Source of the DNA: an uncultured Oligoflexia bacterium
Lineage (GTDB): Bacteria; Bdellovibrionota; Bacteriovoracia; Bacteriovoracales; Bacteriovoracaceae
Direction: 5' to 3'
Assembly (NCBI GenBank): GCA_937120495.1
Contig: CAKZJW010000030.1
Coordinates: 27,341-91,340, forward strand
DNA length: 64,000 bases
Shown here: positions 16,929 through 26,446 of the stretch, piece by piece
How the letters are laid out: the number at the start of each line of letters is the position of its first letter
Position numbering within the stretch: the stretch's first letter is position 1
Notes under the pieces: generated by a model
Databases searched by the model: none
What the model was told of the DNA's origin: nothing
What the model saw: only the letters and a program-made list of their open reading frames with translations
Position numbers and translations under genes: made by a program

Positions 16929-18092
16929 ATGTTTATTCTATTATTATTGATTGCTTGTTTTTCTACAAATCTACACGCTTATCCCAACTTTATATCTAAG
17001 GGATATAATGCTTGTATGACATGTCACTATAATCCATTTGGAGCTGGGCCTTTAAATGATTATGGTAGAGCTGTCTCTGCAAGTGTTATTGCTGATCGCC
17101 TTTTCATTTCTAAAAACGTAACAGATGAAGATCTTGGTGAAAGCTCAGGTTTTCTATTCAACACACCAAAGCAAACATTCTTTAGACCATCTATCGATTA
17201 TAGAGGAATGCAATTAAAACGCGGTATTGATCAAGATGATCCTGATGACAAATATATCAATATGCAAATTGATGTAAATGTTGTTTTAAAGTTTGGTGAG
17301 AAAGACAAATACATTGCAAGCTTTACTCACGGGATAGTGCCTGATAACAGCGCAAGACCAATAAAGGGTGAAGTTGAAGAATTAAACTATACACGAGAAG
17401 CTTATATCGGATATAGACCAACTCAAAGTTTAGGATTTTATGTTGGAAAGATGGACAAAATATTTGGCCTACGTGTTCCAGATCACAATGCATATTCAAA
17501 AGTAGCAGGTAATTTAACACAGTACTCATCAGCTGCTGGATTTATGTTTCATCTAGGTGGAGAAAAGTTTGATTTTGGTGCACAAGTTTTTGATAGCGAT
17601 GGAGATATAGAAAAAAAAGAAGGCGAACAAACAAATGGTTATACTGGAAAATTTGAATATTCAATCTTTGAAGATTTTAGATTGGGTTTATCTTATTTAG
17701 CTGAGTCCGATAAAAATGAAAATACGAAAACAATGTATGCAACTACTATAAAGTCTCGTGTGGGTAAAGGAAGCTCAGTTATGCTCGAGGTTGGAAGGAT
17801 AGTAAATGATATAAAGGCATCGGGTGAAATTACATCTAATTATATCTTTTTACAAAATCATATGAAGCTTGCTAGAGGATTAAATTTTTTATTTACCTAT
17901 CAATACTACCAAGCTGACACGGATAAAGAGTCTGAAGTATTTACATTTGCCCCAGGAATTCAATATTACCCATGGCAAAGAGTTGAAACAAGAGCAGAAA
18001 TTCAAAATACGCGCTCTGTTGATGATGATGAAAATACGCCTGTTGCTCAGGATTCATGGACATTTTTAGGGCAGGTACATTTATGGTTTTAA
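16929..18092 (+). CDS. Outer-membrane porin-like protein with N-terminal CxxCH motif
   Basis: A 387-residue protein with signal peptide (MFILLLLIACFSTNLHA). The mature N-terminus contains ACMTCHYNPFGAGPLNDYGRA: a heme c motif (CMTCH, residues 29-33) followed by a Gly/Pro segment that I recall from similar deltaproteobacterial outer-membrane proteins. From about residue 75 the protein is a chain of amphipathic strands (FGFYVGKMDKIFGL-like patterns) ending in [10 protein letters not shown] with a terminal Phe, typical of a 14-16-strand barrel. The layout suggests one heme at the periplasmic mouth of a pore, with possible electron or solute transfer. Its stop overlaps the next gene by 10 bases. 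Confidence 0.75.
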   Translation: MFILLLLIACFSTNLHAYPNFISKGYNACMTCHYNPFGAGPLNDYGRAVSASVIADRLFISKNVTDEDLGESSGFLFNTPKQTFFRPSIDYRGMQLKRGIDQDDPDDKYINMQIDVNVVLKFGEKDKYIASFTHGIVPDNSARPIKGEVEELNYTREAYIGYRPTQSLGFYVGKMDKIFGLRVPDHNAYSKVAGNLTQYSSAAGFMFHLGGEKFDFGAQVFDSDGDIEKKEGEQTNGYTGKFEYSIFEDFRLGLSYLAESDKNENTKTMYATTIKSRVGKGSSVMLEVGRIVNDIKASGEITSNYIFLQNHMKLARGLNFLFTYQYYQADTDKESEVFTFAPGIQYYPWQRVETRAEIQNTRSVDDDENTPVAQDSWTFLGQVHLWF

Positions 18093-19120
18093 GATTAATA
18101 ATTCTCTCTCTTTTATGTAGTTTTACACTTAGCGCTGCTCCAAAATCGGGCAGATCGATGTATTTAAAACTTGCGCAAAAATATTATTTAAAAAAGAACT
18201 ACCGAAAAAGTGTTATTGTTCTTAGAAAAAAATTCAATATCAGAAAAACTAGAAAGACACCTACAAGTGTAATCCAACTCCTAGCATTGAATTACTTGAA
18301 ATTAAAAAAATATAATCGGGCTTCAAAATATTTTCACATTGTAATCAAAAGAAGATATAGAAAAAAGCATCTTAGAATACTAAGAAGTTTAAATCTAGGC
18401 TCTATTGATAAGATAAAGATTCCTCCTAAATTATTGAGAATCTACTACCACCTTGGACAAATTTATTATCAAATTTTCACTAAAACTAGGTCTATTCCCT
18501 ATTACCGTGCTAGTGAAAAGTACTTTAAGATATGCGAAGAAAAAGAACATCTCGATGATAATGCCTCAGAGTATATGGAAGCTCTTTCTTCGATAAAGGC
18601 TCTCATTGATAAAAAGGAATTCCAGTCAGAGTGGTTTTTAAGTGCTGGTATGATGAATTGGCAAGAAAAGCTTGAACTCAAATCAAGTACAAGCGGAAAG
18701 AAAACAAAACTTCTCTCCAACGCAAAAGCTATTTGTTTGGGTGGTGGTTATAGATACGCAAACGCTTACCATGGCTTCGAAGTAGCATCTTGTGCATTTT
18801 CTGGTTCTGCTAATGTTAGTGCAAATAATACTGCGACCTATTCTCAAAATGGTGTTGCTGTAACAGGATTTATTCTAGACAGTGGATATATGCTAAAACC
18901 TACGAGTGAAAATGTATCCTTTACACTTTCTCTTCCTCTTTTTTATAGGGACGGAGACTTTGAACAGCCTGACAACTATTCTATTCTTGGAAAAGGACAA
19001 CTCAGCGCAGGAGTTCAAATAAAAGCTCGCTATGAGTTTTCTATGGCTGACCTTATTTTTAGTATGGGTAACTTAGGTGCAACGAATATTTATATGTTGC
19101 AAACAGCTTATACATTCTAA
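18083..19120 (+). CDS. Exported TPR-like protein with C-terminal barrel-like domain
   Basis: About 345 residues. The frame opens at 18056, but the ATG at 18083 is chosen because it begins a good signal peptide ([20 protein letters not shown]) and has GCAGG 7 bases upstream. Residues 25-190 are very Lys/Arg-rich and helical with TPR-like spacing ([21 protein letters not shown]). Residues about 190-345 are beta-like, with [14 protein letters not shown] and [12 protein letters not shown], ending in QTAYTF with terminal Phe. It overlaps the CxxCH-porin gene by 10 bases, so the two are probably made together and may form one envelope complex. Confidence 0.65.
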   Translation: MVLRLIILSLLCSFTLSAAPKSGRSMYLKLAQKYYLKKNYRKSVIVLRKKFNIRKTRKTPTSVIQLLALNYLKLKKYNRASKYFHIVIKRRYRKKHLRILRSLNLGSIDKIKIPPKLLRIYYHLGQIYYQIFTKTRSIPYYRASEKYFKICEEKEHLDDNASEYMEALSSIKALIDKKEFQSEWFLSAGMMNWQEKLELKSSTSGKKTKLLSNAKAICLGGGYRYANAYHGFEVASCAFSGSANVSANNTATYSQNGVAVTGFILDSGYMLKPTSENVSFTLSLPLFYRDGDFEQPDNYSILGKGQLSAGVQIKARYEFSMADLIFSMGNLGATNIYMLQTAYTF

Positions 19121-19161
19121 AAAATTCAATATATAGTTTCAAAAAATTTAAGGAGAAATAT

Positions 19162-20817
19162 ATGAGTTCAATTCCACTGCCCCCAACAGGTGAAAAGCTA
19201 ACTTGCAAGGGATGGCACCAAGAGGCCGCCCTTAGATGTTTATTAAATAATTTACATCCAGAAGTAGCAGAGGACAGAGATAGTCTTATTGTTTACGGTG
19301 GAAATGGTCAAGCAGCCAGAAATCATAAAGCTCTTGATGATATTATTAGTTCATTAAAAAAATTAGAAAATGACGAAACACTTTTAGTTCAATCAGGTAA
19401 ACCTGTTGCTGTTTTTCCAAGCAACCCAAACGGTCCAAGAGTTTTAATCGCCAATTCTAACCTTGTTCCCGAATGGGCAAACTGGGATGAATTCAATCGT
19501 CTCAAAGAAGAAGGGAAAATGATGTACGGTCAAATGACTGCAGGGTCATGGATCTATATTGGTTCTCAAGGAATACTTCAAGGTACATATGAAACTTTTA
19601 TGGCCGCAGCCAAAAAGCATTGGGACAAAGATGACATGAATGGAATTCTTGCATTATCAGCTGGAATTGGTGGAATGGGTGGAGCTCAACCACTTGCTGT
19701 AAAAATGGCAGGTGGAGTATTTCTTGGTTGTGATGCCGTAAAATGGAGAATACAAAAACGACTTGATACAAAATATGTTGATTTATTTTTTGAAGACTGG
19801 GATCAAGCAATAGACAGAGCACTAGAAGCTAAGAAAAACGGAGAAGCAATATCAATATGTGTAGAAGCAAATGCTGCAGACTTTTTTAAATACGTACTTG
19901 ATAAAGGAATTATTCCAGAGTTAGTTACAGATCAAACCTCTGCACACGACCCTTTAAATGGATATATTCCAAACAAAATGAGTCCTGATGAAGCCGATAA
20001 ATTAAGATCAACTAACCCAAGTAAGTACACTGAGCTTTCGTATTTAACAATGAAAGATCATGTCCAAGCGATGTTAAACTTTCAACAAGCAGGTTCACAT
20101 GTATTTGATTACGGAAACAACTTAAGAGCTGGTGCTCAAAAAGTTGGACTTAAAAATGCTTTTGATTTTCCAGGTTTTGTTCCAGCATATATTCGCCCAT
20201 TATTTTGTGAAGGCAGTGGGCCATTTAGATGGATTGCTCTTTCAGGTGATCCTCAAGACATTTATGAAACAGATAAAGCATTGATGGAATTATTTCCAGA
20301 AAATAAATCTCTTCACAATTGGCTGAATAAAGCCAAAGAAATGATTCAATTCCAGGGTCTACCTTCAAGAATTTGTTGGTTAAAGTACGGTGATCGAGAG
20401 AAAGCCGCTCTTCTTTTTAACAAGTTAGTTAAAGAGGGTAAAGTTAAGGCCCCAATTGTTATTGGACGCGATCATCTTGACTGTGGTTCTGTAGCGAGTC
20501 CTAACAGAGAAACAGAGGGCATGAAAGATGGGACAGATGCTGTAAGTGACTGGCCACTTTTAAATGCTTTTATAAACATTAACAATGGTGCTTCGTGGAT
20601 AAGTTTTCATCATGGTGGTGGTGTTGGTATGGGATTTTCTCAGCACTCGGGAATGGTTATCGTTGCCGACGGGACAGAAGAAATGGATAAGAGGTTATCA
20701 TTAGTTCTTAATAGTGATCCAGGAATGGGAATCGTTCGTCACACAGATGCTGGCTATGAAAAATCGATATCAATTGCTCAAGACAAAAAAACAAAAATAA
20801 AGTTTCCAAGTTTATGA
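19162..20817 (+). CDS. hutU: Urocanate hydratase
   Basis: A 551-residue enzyme that converts urocanate to imidazolonepropionate using a tightly bound NAD+. Recognisable blocks include [68 protein letters not shown] and [10 protein letters not shown]. Length is near the usual 550-560. AAGGAG lies 6-7 bases before the ATG. hutI follows with a 4-base ATGA overlap. The promoter should lie in the 41-base AT-rich gap after the barrel protein or further upstream. Confidence 0.97.
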   Translation: MSSIPLPPTGEKLTCKGWHQEAALRCLLNNLHPEVAEDRDSLIVYGGNGQAARNHKALDDIISSLKKLENDETLLVQSGKPVAVFPSNPNGPRVLIANSNLVPEWANWDEFNRLKEEGKMMYGQMTAGSWIYIGSQGILQGTYETFMAAAKKHWDKDDMNGILALSAGIGGMGGAQPLAVKMAGGVFLGCDAVKWRIQKRLDTKYVDLFFEDWDQAIDRALEAKKNGEAISICVEANAADFFKYVLDKGIIPELVTDQTSAHDPLNGYIPNKMSPDEADKLRSTNPSKYTELSYLTMKDHVQAMLNFQQAGSHVFDYGNNLRAGAQKVGLKNAFDFPGFVPAYIRPLFCEGSGPFRWIALSGDPQDIYETDKALMELFPENKSLHNWLNKAKEMIQFQGLPSRICWLKYGDREKAALLFNKLVKEGKVKAPIVIGRDHLDCGSVASPNRETEGMKDGTDAVSDWPLLNAFININNGASWISFHHGGGVGMGFSQHSGMVIVADGTEEMDKRLSLVLNSDPGMGIVRHTDAGYEKSISIAQDKKTKIKFPSL

Positions 20818-22034
20818 AAGTAATTAAAAACTTAAATCAAATTTTAACTCTTGAAAAAGTCAAAGAAAAAGACGGTCGAAACCTTCTACCAGAAGATCTT
20901 TCTATTATCACAGATGCTTCAATTGTTTATGATAGTGAAGAAATTGTATGGGTTGGTAAATCAGAAGAATTACCAAATAAATTTGAAAGCCTACCTAGCA
21001 CTTGTGGAAAAGGTTATGTTTTAACACCCGGTTTGATTGATTCTCATACACACTTAGTTTTTGGTGGAAATAGAGCATTTGAATATACAATGAGACTGAA
21101 TGGAAGTGATTATCAAGAAATCGCATCAGCTGGTGGTGGTATTTTATCCACAATGAAAAATACCTTGAGAACAACTCGGGAAGAGCTTTTTCAAAGCGCC
21201 AAAAAAAGAATCGAGCAAATTTTCGAATACGGAATAAAAGCAATAGAGATTAAAAGTGGTTATGCTTTAACATTTGAAAAAGAAAAAGAGTTAACTTTAA
21301 TTATCAATGATTTAAAGAAAGAATTTAAAAATAAAATCGAAATACACAATACATTTTTAGCTGCACATGCTATCCCAGCGGAATATGCTTCCAGTTCACA
21401 ATATTTAAATGAAGTAGTATTACCACTGCTTAAAGATAAAGATATTTTAAGTGCTATTGATAGCGTTGATATATTTCACGAAGAGGGATATTTCTCAAAG
21501 GACGATGTTCTTACTCTTTTTGAGGCGTGCAAAACGAATAATATTAAGACACGTATTCACGCTGATGAATTTAATGATAACAAAGGCGCTGTAATTGCTT
21601 CACAGTACGAATGTCTAAGTGCGGATCATCTTTTATGCACAACTAAAGATGGTATTGAAGCTCTTTCTAAATCCAGCACAGTTGCAACGGTATTACCAGG
21701 CACTGCTTTTTTTCTAGGCAAGCCTCTAGCAAACGCAAAAGAGCTTTTAAATAAAGGCTGCAAGGTTGCGATTGCAAGTGATTATAATCCAGGTTCGTCT
21801 CACTGTGATAACCTAGTATTAGTAGCTTCGATTGCTGCAAAAAATATGGGATTCAATATTGCTCAACTTTGGAGCGCAATAACATTTAATGCTGCTGCAT
21901 CTTTAGACTTAAAAAATACAGGTTATATATCTGAAGGAGCTAGACCAATTTTGAGTGCATTTAAGTCTGAATCAATTGATGAAATTACTTATAACTGGGG
22001 TAAGAATTTAAATTGTAATTCTTTATTTCTTTAA
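20814..22034 (+). CDS. hutI: Imidazolonepropionase
   Basis: A 406-residue amidohydrolase that opens the imidazolone ring to formiminoglutamate, the third step of histidine breakdown. Metal-binding and substrate motifs: [12 protein letters not shown] near residues 79-90, [14 protein letters not shown] and ASDYNPGSS. It is coupled to hutU by an ATGA overlap. The fourth enzyme (HutG formiminoglutamase, or HutF/formiminotransferase) is not in the window. The 3' end overlaps the convergent thioredoxin-like gene by 12 bases. Confidence 0.96.
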   Translation: MKVIKNLNQILTLEKVKEKDGRNLLPEDLSIITDASIVYDSEEIVWVGKSEELPNKFESLPSTCGKGYVLTPGLIDSHTHLVFGGNRAFEYTMRLNGSDYQEIASAGGGILSTMKNTLRTTREELFQSAKKRIEQIFEYGIKAIEIKSGYALTFEKEKELTLIINDLKKEFKNKIEIHNTFLAAHAIPAEYASSSQYLNEVVLPLLKDKDILSAIDSVDIFHEEGYFSKDDVLTLFEACKTNNIKTRIHADEFNDNKGAVIASQYECLSADHLLCTTKDGIEALSKSSTVATVLPGTAFFLGKPLANAKELLNKGCKVAIASDYNPGSSHCDNLVLVASIAAKNMGFNIAQLWSAITFNAAASLDLKNTGYISEGARPILSAFKSESIDEITYNWGKNLNCNSLFL

Positions 22035-22577
22035 AAGTTTTTTAATTTTGTAGAGAAATTTTTCGTTCATAAAGTCATATTCTTCATTTGCAAAAAATAC
22101 AACCTTTCCCTTGTGAAATACTATTGTTGCTGGAATCTTCTCAATAAGAAACTTACTCGTTATGCCAAACTTACTATCATTGATTGATTCGAAGTTTAGA
22201 CCGTATTTTTTAGTCGTTTTTATGATCGCTTTTGCACTGTCTTCATCATCATTATTTACACCAATAACTAAAAGGTCTTTAGAATCAACCGTTTTAATCA
22301 ACTTATTTAATGCTTTAAACTCAGAAAGACATGGACGACACCAGCTGGCCCAAAAATTTAAGATTAATACTTTTTCACCAACAGACTTGAAGTTTATTTT
22401 TGTTTTCTTAGTAGTTACAACCTCTAAGTCCTTAAGTACTTTCTCGTACAGAGCATTTCTCTTTTCTGACTCAGAAGCCTTTTGAGCATTTAGGTGATTA
22501 CCACCTAAACCAACTTGTAAGACTAAAATAGTCAAAAATATAGAAGATATTGTTATTGCTGGAAAAAATTTCTTCAT
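22023..22577 (-). CDS. TlpA/ResA-like membrane-anchored thioredoxin
   Basis: A 184-residue protein with an N-terminal hydrophobic segment (residues 5-25) that serves as anchor or signal, then a thioredoxin domain. The active site is WASWCRPC (Cys80 and Cys83), followed by LVIGVNNDDED and the cis-Pro loop KIPATIVFHKG. Such proteins reduce or oxidise disulfides in the periplasm, often apocytochrome CxxCH cysteines during heme attachment. Several CxxCH proteins occur nearby (14749, 11285 and 16929), so a role in their maturation is possible but not shown. It is convergent with hutI and divergent (36-base gap) from the TadE-like gene. Confidence 0.85.
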   Translation of the reverse strand: MKKFFPAITISSIFLTILVLQVGLGGNHLNAQKASESEKRNALYEKVLKDLEVVTTKKTKINFKSVGEKVLILNFWASWCRPCLSEFKALNKLIKTVDSKDLLVIGVNNDDEDSAKAIIKTTKKYGLNFESINDSKFGITSKFLIEKIPATIVFHKGKVVFFANEEYDFMNEKFLYKIKKLLKK

Positions 22578-22613
22578 ATCATATACCTTTGATTAACGAG
22601 AAAATTATATCAG

Positions 22614-22877
22614 ATGAAAACTTTAATAAACACAGATACGAATTTTCCTATCGAGACTAAGAAGGTCGCGATTCTATCAGAAGATTCACATCAAGGAAAT
22701 CTTTTTGATCAAAGAGGTCAGACCCTTGTAGAGTTTGTCATGCTACTTCTTGTAATTATGACAATATCTTTTACCTACATGAGTGTTGTTAATCGAGGTA
22801 TTGCTACATACTGGGAAAATATGGGTAATGTTCTTCTTCTTGATGTTCCACAAAAACAAACATTAAAACTGAGGTAG
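22614..22877 (+). CDS. TadE/Flp-like pseudopilin
   Basis: An 87-residue protein. After a soluble leader of about 34 residues comes RGQTLVEFVMLLLVIMT, matching the class III (Flp/Tad) prepilin motif: cleavage after Gly, Glu at +5 and Phe at +6, then one hydrophobic helix. The tail after the helix (MSVVNRGIATYWENMGN) is short, so it resembles a minimal TadE-like or Flp-like subunit. No Tad assembly genes are nearby. Its stop overlaps the GTG upstream of glpK, but the join is probably incidental. The ribosome site is weak. Confidence 0.6.
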   Translation: MKTLINTDTNFPIETKKVAILSEDSHQGNLFDQRGQTLVEFVMLLLVIMTISFTYMSVVNRGIATYWENMGNVLLLDVPQKQTLKLR

Positions 22878-22879
22878 TG

Positions 22880-24355
22880 ATGAAGAAATTTATCTTATCA
22901 ATAGATCAAGGTACAACAGGTACCACGGCTCTTTTAATTGATATTGAAAGTCATAAAATTTTGGGTCAACACAATACTGAATTTAAACAAATATTTCCAA
23001 AGTCTGGTTGGGTTGAGCACGACTTAGAAGATATTTGGTCTAGCCTTAAATGTTCAATTGAAAAACTTTTTGAAAAAACCAAAATAGCACCAGAACAAAT
23101 TATATCGATTGGGATTACTAATCAAAGGGAAACAACTTGTGCTTACACTAAGGATGGCTCTCCCCTTGCGAATGCCATTGTATGGCAGGATAGAAGAACA
23201 TCTGAGTTTTGTGCCAGTAAAAAAGAATCATATTCGAATTTAAAAAAATTCACAGGACTTCCACTCGATCCATACTTTAGCGCTACAAAAATGAACTGGC
23301 TTCTAAAGAATAATGATAAGGTTAAAGAGGCTGCTCAAAACAATGACCTTTGTCTTTCCACAATTGATACATTTCTTCTCTACAGATTAACGAAATCAAC
23401 TTCCTTCAAAACAGAAGCTTCTAATGCTTCAAGAACATTATTAATGGACTTAGAAACCTGCCAGTGGAAAAACGAACTTTTAGACTTTTTTGATATTAAA
23501 AAAGATTTTCTTCCAGTTATTTGTGATTCCTTTGAAAATTTTGGAAAAACTAGTGGATTGAATTTTCTACCTGATGGAATTGAAATCAATTGTATACTTG
23601 GAGATCAACAAGCAGCACTTTTTGGCCAAGGCGGAAATCAAAAAGGTGACTTAAAGTGCACTTATGGAACTGGTGCTTTTATACTACTAAATACTGGTAA
23701 TGAAATTGAATATTCAAAAAATGAATTACTAACGACTGTAGCTTATAGGCATAAAGGGCAAGCAATTTATGCTCTTGAAGGAGCTACTTATATTGCTGGT
23801 GCAGCTGTTCAGTGGATTAGAGATAACCTTAAGTTAATAGACAAAGCTTCTGATATTGAAAAAGAAGCTTTAAAAGCTGATATCGAAAACATGAATGAGC
23901 TTTTCTTTTTCCCATTTTTTACAGGAATCGGATCACCATATTGGAATAGTGAAGCTCGTGGAGCAATCATTGGACTAACAAGGGCAACCACTGATTCAGA
24001 AATTATGCGTGCATGTCTTGAGGGGATTGCTCTTTCAGTAAATGATTCTATCAAGGCCTTGATGTCTGATGTTAACTTTGATGTGAATAATATTATGGTT
24101 GATGGAGGAGCTTCACAAAATAATTTGTTAATGCAGATTCAATCTAATTTTTCGGACTGCATAATTACTAGACCAAAGGTTATTGAAACCACTGGGTATG
24201 GAGTTGCTTTAGGTGCATTAATTGGTAGTGGTAAAATTTCTTTATCAGAAATCAAATCTCTATGGTCAAAAGATTGTGATTTTAACCCTATAAAGCAAAA
24301 CTACTATGAAGCTAAAAAGAAATTATGGAAAACTAATATCTCAAAATTATTCTGA
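22880..24355 (+). CDS. glpK: Glycerol kinase
   Basis: A 491-residue cytosolic FGGY kinase that makes glycerol 3-phosphate. Motifs: LSIDQGTTGTTALLID phosphate-1 loop, GITNQRET, NAIVWQDRRT, GDQQAALFGQG, KCTYGTGAF and DGGASQNNLLMQ. ATG at 22880 is preferred over the overlapping GTG because GAGG sits 5 bases upstream. For a predator, glycerol could come from prey phospholipids (inference). The 3' end overlaps the convergent gene by 9 bases. Confidence 0.97.
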   Translation: MKKFILSIDQGTTGTTALLIDIESHKILGQHNTEFKQIFPKSGWVEHDLEDIWSSLKCSIEKLFEKTKIAPEQIISIGITNQRETTCAYTKDGSPLANAIVWQDRRTSEFCASKKESYSNLKKFTGLPLDPYFSATKMNWLLKNNDKVKEAAQNNDLCLSTIDTFLLYRLTKSTSFKTEASNASRTLLMDLETCQWKNELLDFFDIKKDFLPVICDSFENFGKTSGLNFLPDGIEINCILGDQQAALFGQGGNQKGDLKCTYGTGAFILLNTGNEIEYSKNELLTTVAYRHKGQAIYALEGATYIAGAAVQWIRDNLKLIDKASDIEKEALKADIENMNELFFFPFFTGIGSPYWNSEARGAIIGLTRATTDSEIMRACLEGIALSVNDSIKALMSDVNFDVNNIMVDGGASQNNLLMQIQSNFSDCIITRPKVIETTGYGVALGALIGSGKISLSEIKSLWSKDCDFNPIKQNYYEAKKKLWKTNISKLF

Positions 24356-25048
24356 TAAAATTAGATATCCATCTTTTTCAAACTTCTTTCTTTCTGCATA
24401 CTGATTTTGTTTTAATTCATAAAGCGCTAACTTATTCTTATCTTCTAATAATTTCAATTTTTCCAGATCATTTGAATTTTTCAAATTAAGAGAAATCAAT
24501 ATATTTTGTTTTTGTTCTTTAAGTTTTTCTTTTAACCTATCATAAGCCTGATTGTGTTTATACCAAAGAGTCGATTTATTAGCTTGATTAAAAACTAAGG
24601 TTCTACCATTTCCTTTAGCTATACTTGTGGGGTTTCTTTTAATAATATCCTTAATAACACTTACTGTTTTCTTTTTATCTTTATCAATCATTTCTAGATA
24701 GCTTATGTTCAATCTATTCACTTCACTCAAAAGTTCTTTTCTCATTATCTCTAGTTCATTTTTAATTTGAACAGTGCTCGAACCACTTTTAACAATTTGA
24801 GGTTTATTTTTTTTAATTTCGAGTAAAATCTCTTCTTTAAATAAATTATATGAAATATTATTTTCATGTGAGTTTTCTTTCTCAAAAATTAAGCCAGTTC
24901 CTATAACAACTAATGCTGTATATGTAATTAAACCAATTGCTGCATATAAAGGATTGATTCTCTTCGTAATTTCAAATTGCTTCCTGTTCACAACATGGGA
25001 AGAGTGTTCTTTAATTTCACCTGTCTTTTGCTTTATTAGTTCTTTCAT
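24347..25048 (-). CDS. Single-span membrane protein with coiled-coil, unknown function
   Basis: A 233-residue protein with no cleavable signal. Residues 1-32 are basic, 33-53 form one membrane helix (PLYAAIGLITYTALVVIGTGL) and the rest is a Lys/Glu-rich probable coiled-coil (ELEIMRKELLSEVNRLN, DRLKEKLKEQKQN). Predicted topology is cytoplasmic N-terminus with periplasmic coiled-coil. AGGAGA lies 5 bases before the ATG. It is 111 bases downstream of radA and may have its own promoter there. I do not recognise the family. Confidence 0.65.
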   Translation of the reverse strand: MKELIKQKTGEIKEHSSHVVNRKQFEITKRINPLYAAIGLITYTALVVIGTGLIFEKENSHENNISYNLFKEEILLEIKKNKPQIVKSGSSTVQIKNELEIMRKELLSEVNRLNISYLEMIDKDKKKTVSVIKDIIKRNPTSIAKGNGRTLVFNQANKSTLWYKHNQAYDRLKEKLKEQKQNILISLNLKNSNDLEKLKLLEDKNKLALYELKQNQYAERKKFEKDGYLILSE

Positions 25049-25159
25049 TTGTCTCCTAATTCTATTTCTTCAAGTATAATCCAGTTAAGATTATCAAATA
25101 GAGCTAGACGTATTTTTAAGTACTTAGACTGTGAGATTGGCTTTTGAGTGCCTCCAATT

Positions 25160-26446
25160 TTAGACAAAATGAGCTCGATAAAACTCATTTATACTGTTTT
25201 GGGTATGACTTTTCATATGAATATTTAGATTAGTGTCTTTTAGATTCTCAGCCAACTCCGCTATCTCATCCTCACAACTCAATAATCTGCCTGACAAGGT
25301 TACTTCCCCACAGTAGAGCTTGCAGCCATAATTTTTTTTATTTTTATATGTATTTATTAGTGCTGCAATAATAGCTAGATCGAAGTTTTTATCTTTTACT
25401 GATTTATCACTTATTATGTTAAGGAAAATATTTGTTTTATCAAATTTTATATTCAAACAATTATCAAGAACCATTAAAATTAAATTTAACCTCGAAATAT
25501 CAAAGTTACATGTACTAATCTTTCCATGATCCGTGTCTTTTGATAAGAGTACTTCCACCTCTATCGGTGAATTCGTTTCTCTACAATAAGAAAAAAATCT
25601 ATTATCACCATAATATTTTTTATGATCAAAACTAGTTTCTAACTCGATATTTCCCAATTTATTAATATTGAAGTATAGTTTCTTACTGCTACAGCCAAAT
25701 CTATTTTTTTCCACTGTTAGTATTCTTTTGTTACCACTACCATTTTTTATAAGAAACGAAATATCAACAAGATGCTCTAAGGACTTTGGACCAGAAAGAC
25801 TCCCATCTTTGGTAACTTGACTCAAAATAATAAAAATAAAACCATGAACTTTAGCTAATTCTAGTAAATCATAGCTAATCTTCTTTATCTGATGACTGCT
25901 TCCAGCATAGTTACCAGAGTCTTCATCAAATAAAGCCTGAATTGAATCGACAGCAATAAGTTTATGCTTACAGTTTTGTAGTTTTTTTCTTATTTCATTC
26001 CAATTTCTCGATGCTAGAATATCAAGTTTAGAATTATCGATATCTAGACGCTTTGCTCTTTGGACAACAGCCTGAGAGGTTTCTTCAGCTGTTATATATA
26101 AGACTTCATTCTTTTTTAACAATTCCTTTATAATAAATAATAAAAAACTACTTTTTCCTGAACCTGGCTCTCCTCCAATAAGAGTTAAAGAACCGTCAGG
26201 TAGTCCACCGTTATAAATCGAATCAAATTCTTTTATGTTTGTTTTTAAGAAATTAACTTGAGATATACTTATATCTCTCGCTGGTTTTATTGAATCTATC
26301 TTAAGGTTTTGTTTTGAGCAAGAAGTGACTCTTGTATCAATCTGCTCCAAGCTGTTCCAAGATTCACATGAATTACATTTTCCCATCCATTGGCCACTTT
26401 TATATCCGCAATCCGTACAGACATAGCTTACTTTTGGGCTTGTCAT
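25160..26446 (-). CDS. radA: DNA repair protein RadA (Sms)
   Basis: A 428-residue RecA-like ATPase that promotes branch migration in recombination. Order: C4 zinc finger (CTDC...CNSC, residues 10-27), Walker A GGEPGSGKSS, RadA-specific KNRFG motif in VEKNRFGCSS, and a C-terminal Lon-like domain (DLAIIAALINTY, GEVTLSGRLL). It is slightly shorter than the usual 450-460, ending soon after the Lon-like core. Start and stop join ligA by TAATG, so it is the last gene of a five-gene coupled operon. Confidence 0.95.
   Translation of the reverse strand: MTSPKVSYVCTDCGYKSGQWMGKCNSCESWNSLEQIDTRVTSCSKQNLKIDSIKPARDISISQVNFLKTNIKEFDSIYNGGLPDGSLTLIGGEPGSGKSSFLLFIIKELLKKNEVLYITAEETSQAVVQRAKRLDIDNSKLDILASRNWNEIRKKLQNCKHKLIAVDSIQALFDEDSGNYAGSSHQIKKISYDLLELAKVHGFIFIILSQVTKDGSLSGPKSLEHLVDISFLIKNGSGNKRILTVEKNRFGCSSKKLYFNINKLGNIELETSFDHKKYYGDNRFFSYCRETNSPIEVEVLLSKDTDHGKISTCNFDISRLNLILMVLDNCLNIKFDKTNIFLNIISDKSVKDKNFDLAIIAALINTYKNKKNYGCKLYCGEVTLSGRLLSCEDEIAELAENLKDTNLNIHMKSHTQNSINEFYRAHFV

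Noticed and set aside
18056..18082. Upstream ATG (18056) for the TPR/barrel gene
   Set aside because: It would add nine residues that spoil the signal peptide; the ATG at 18083 has a better ribosome site.
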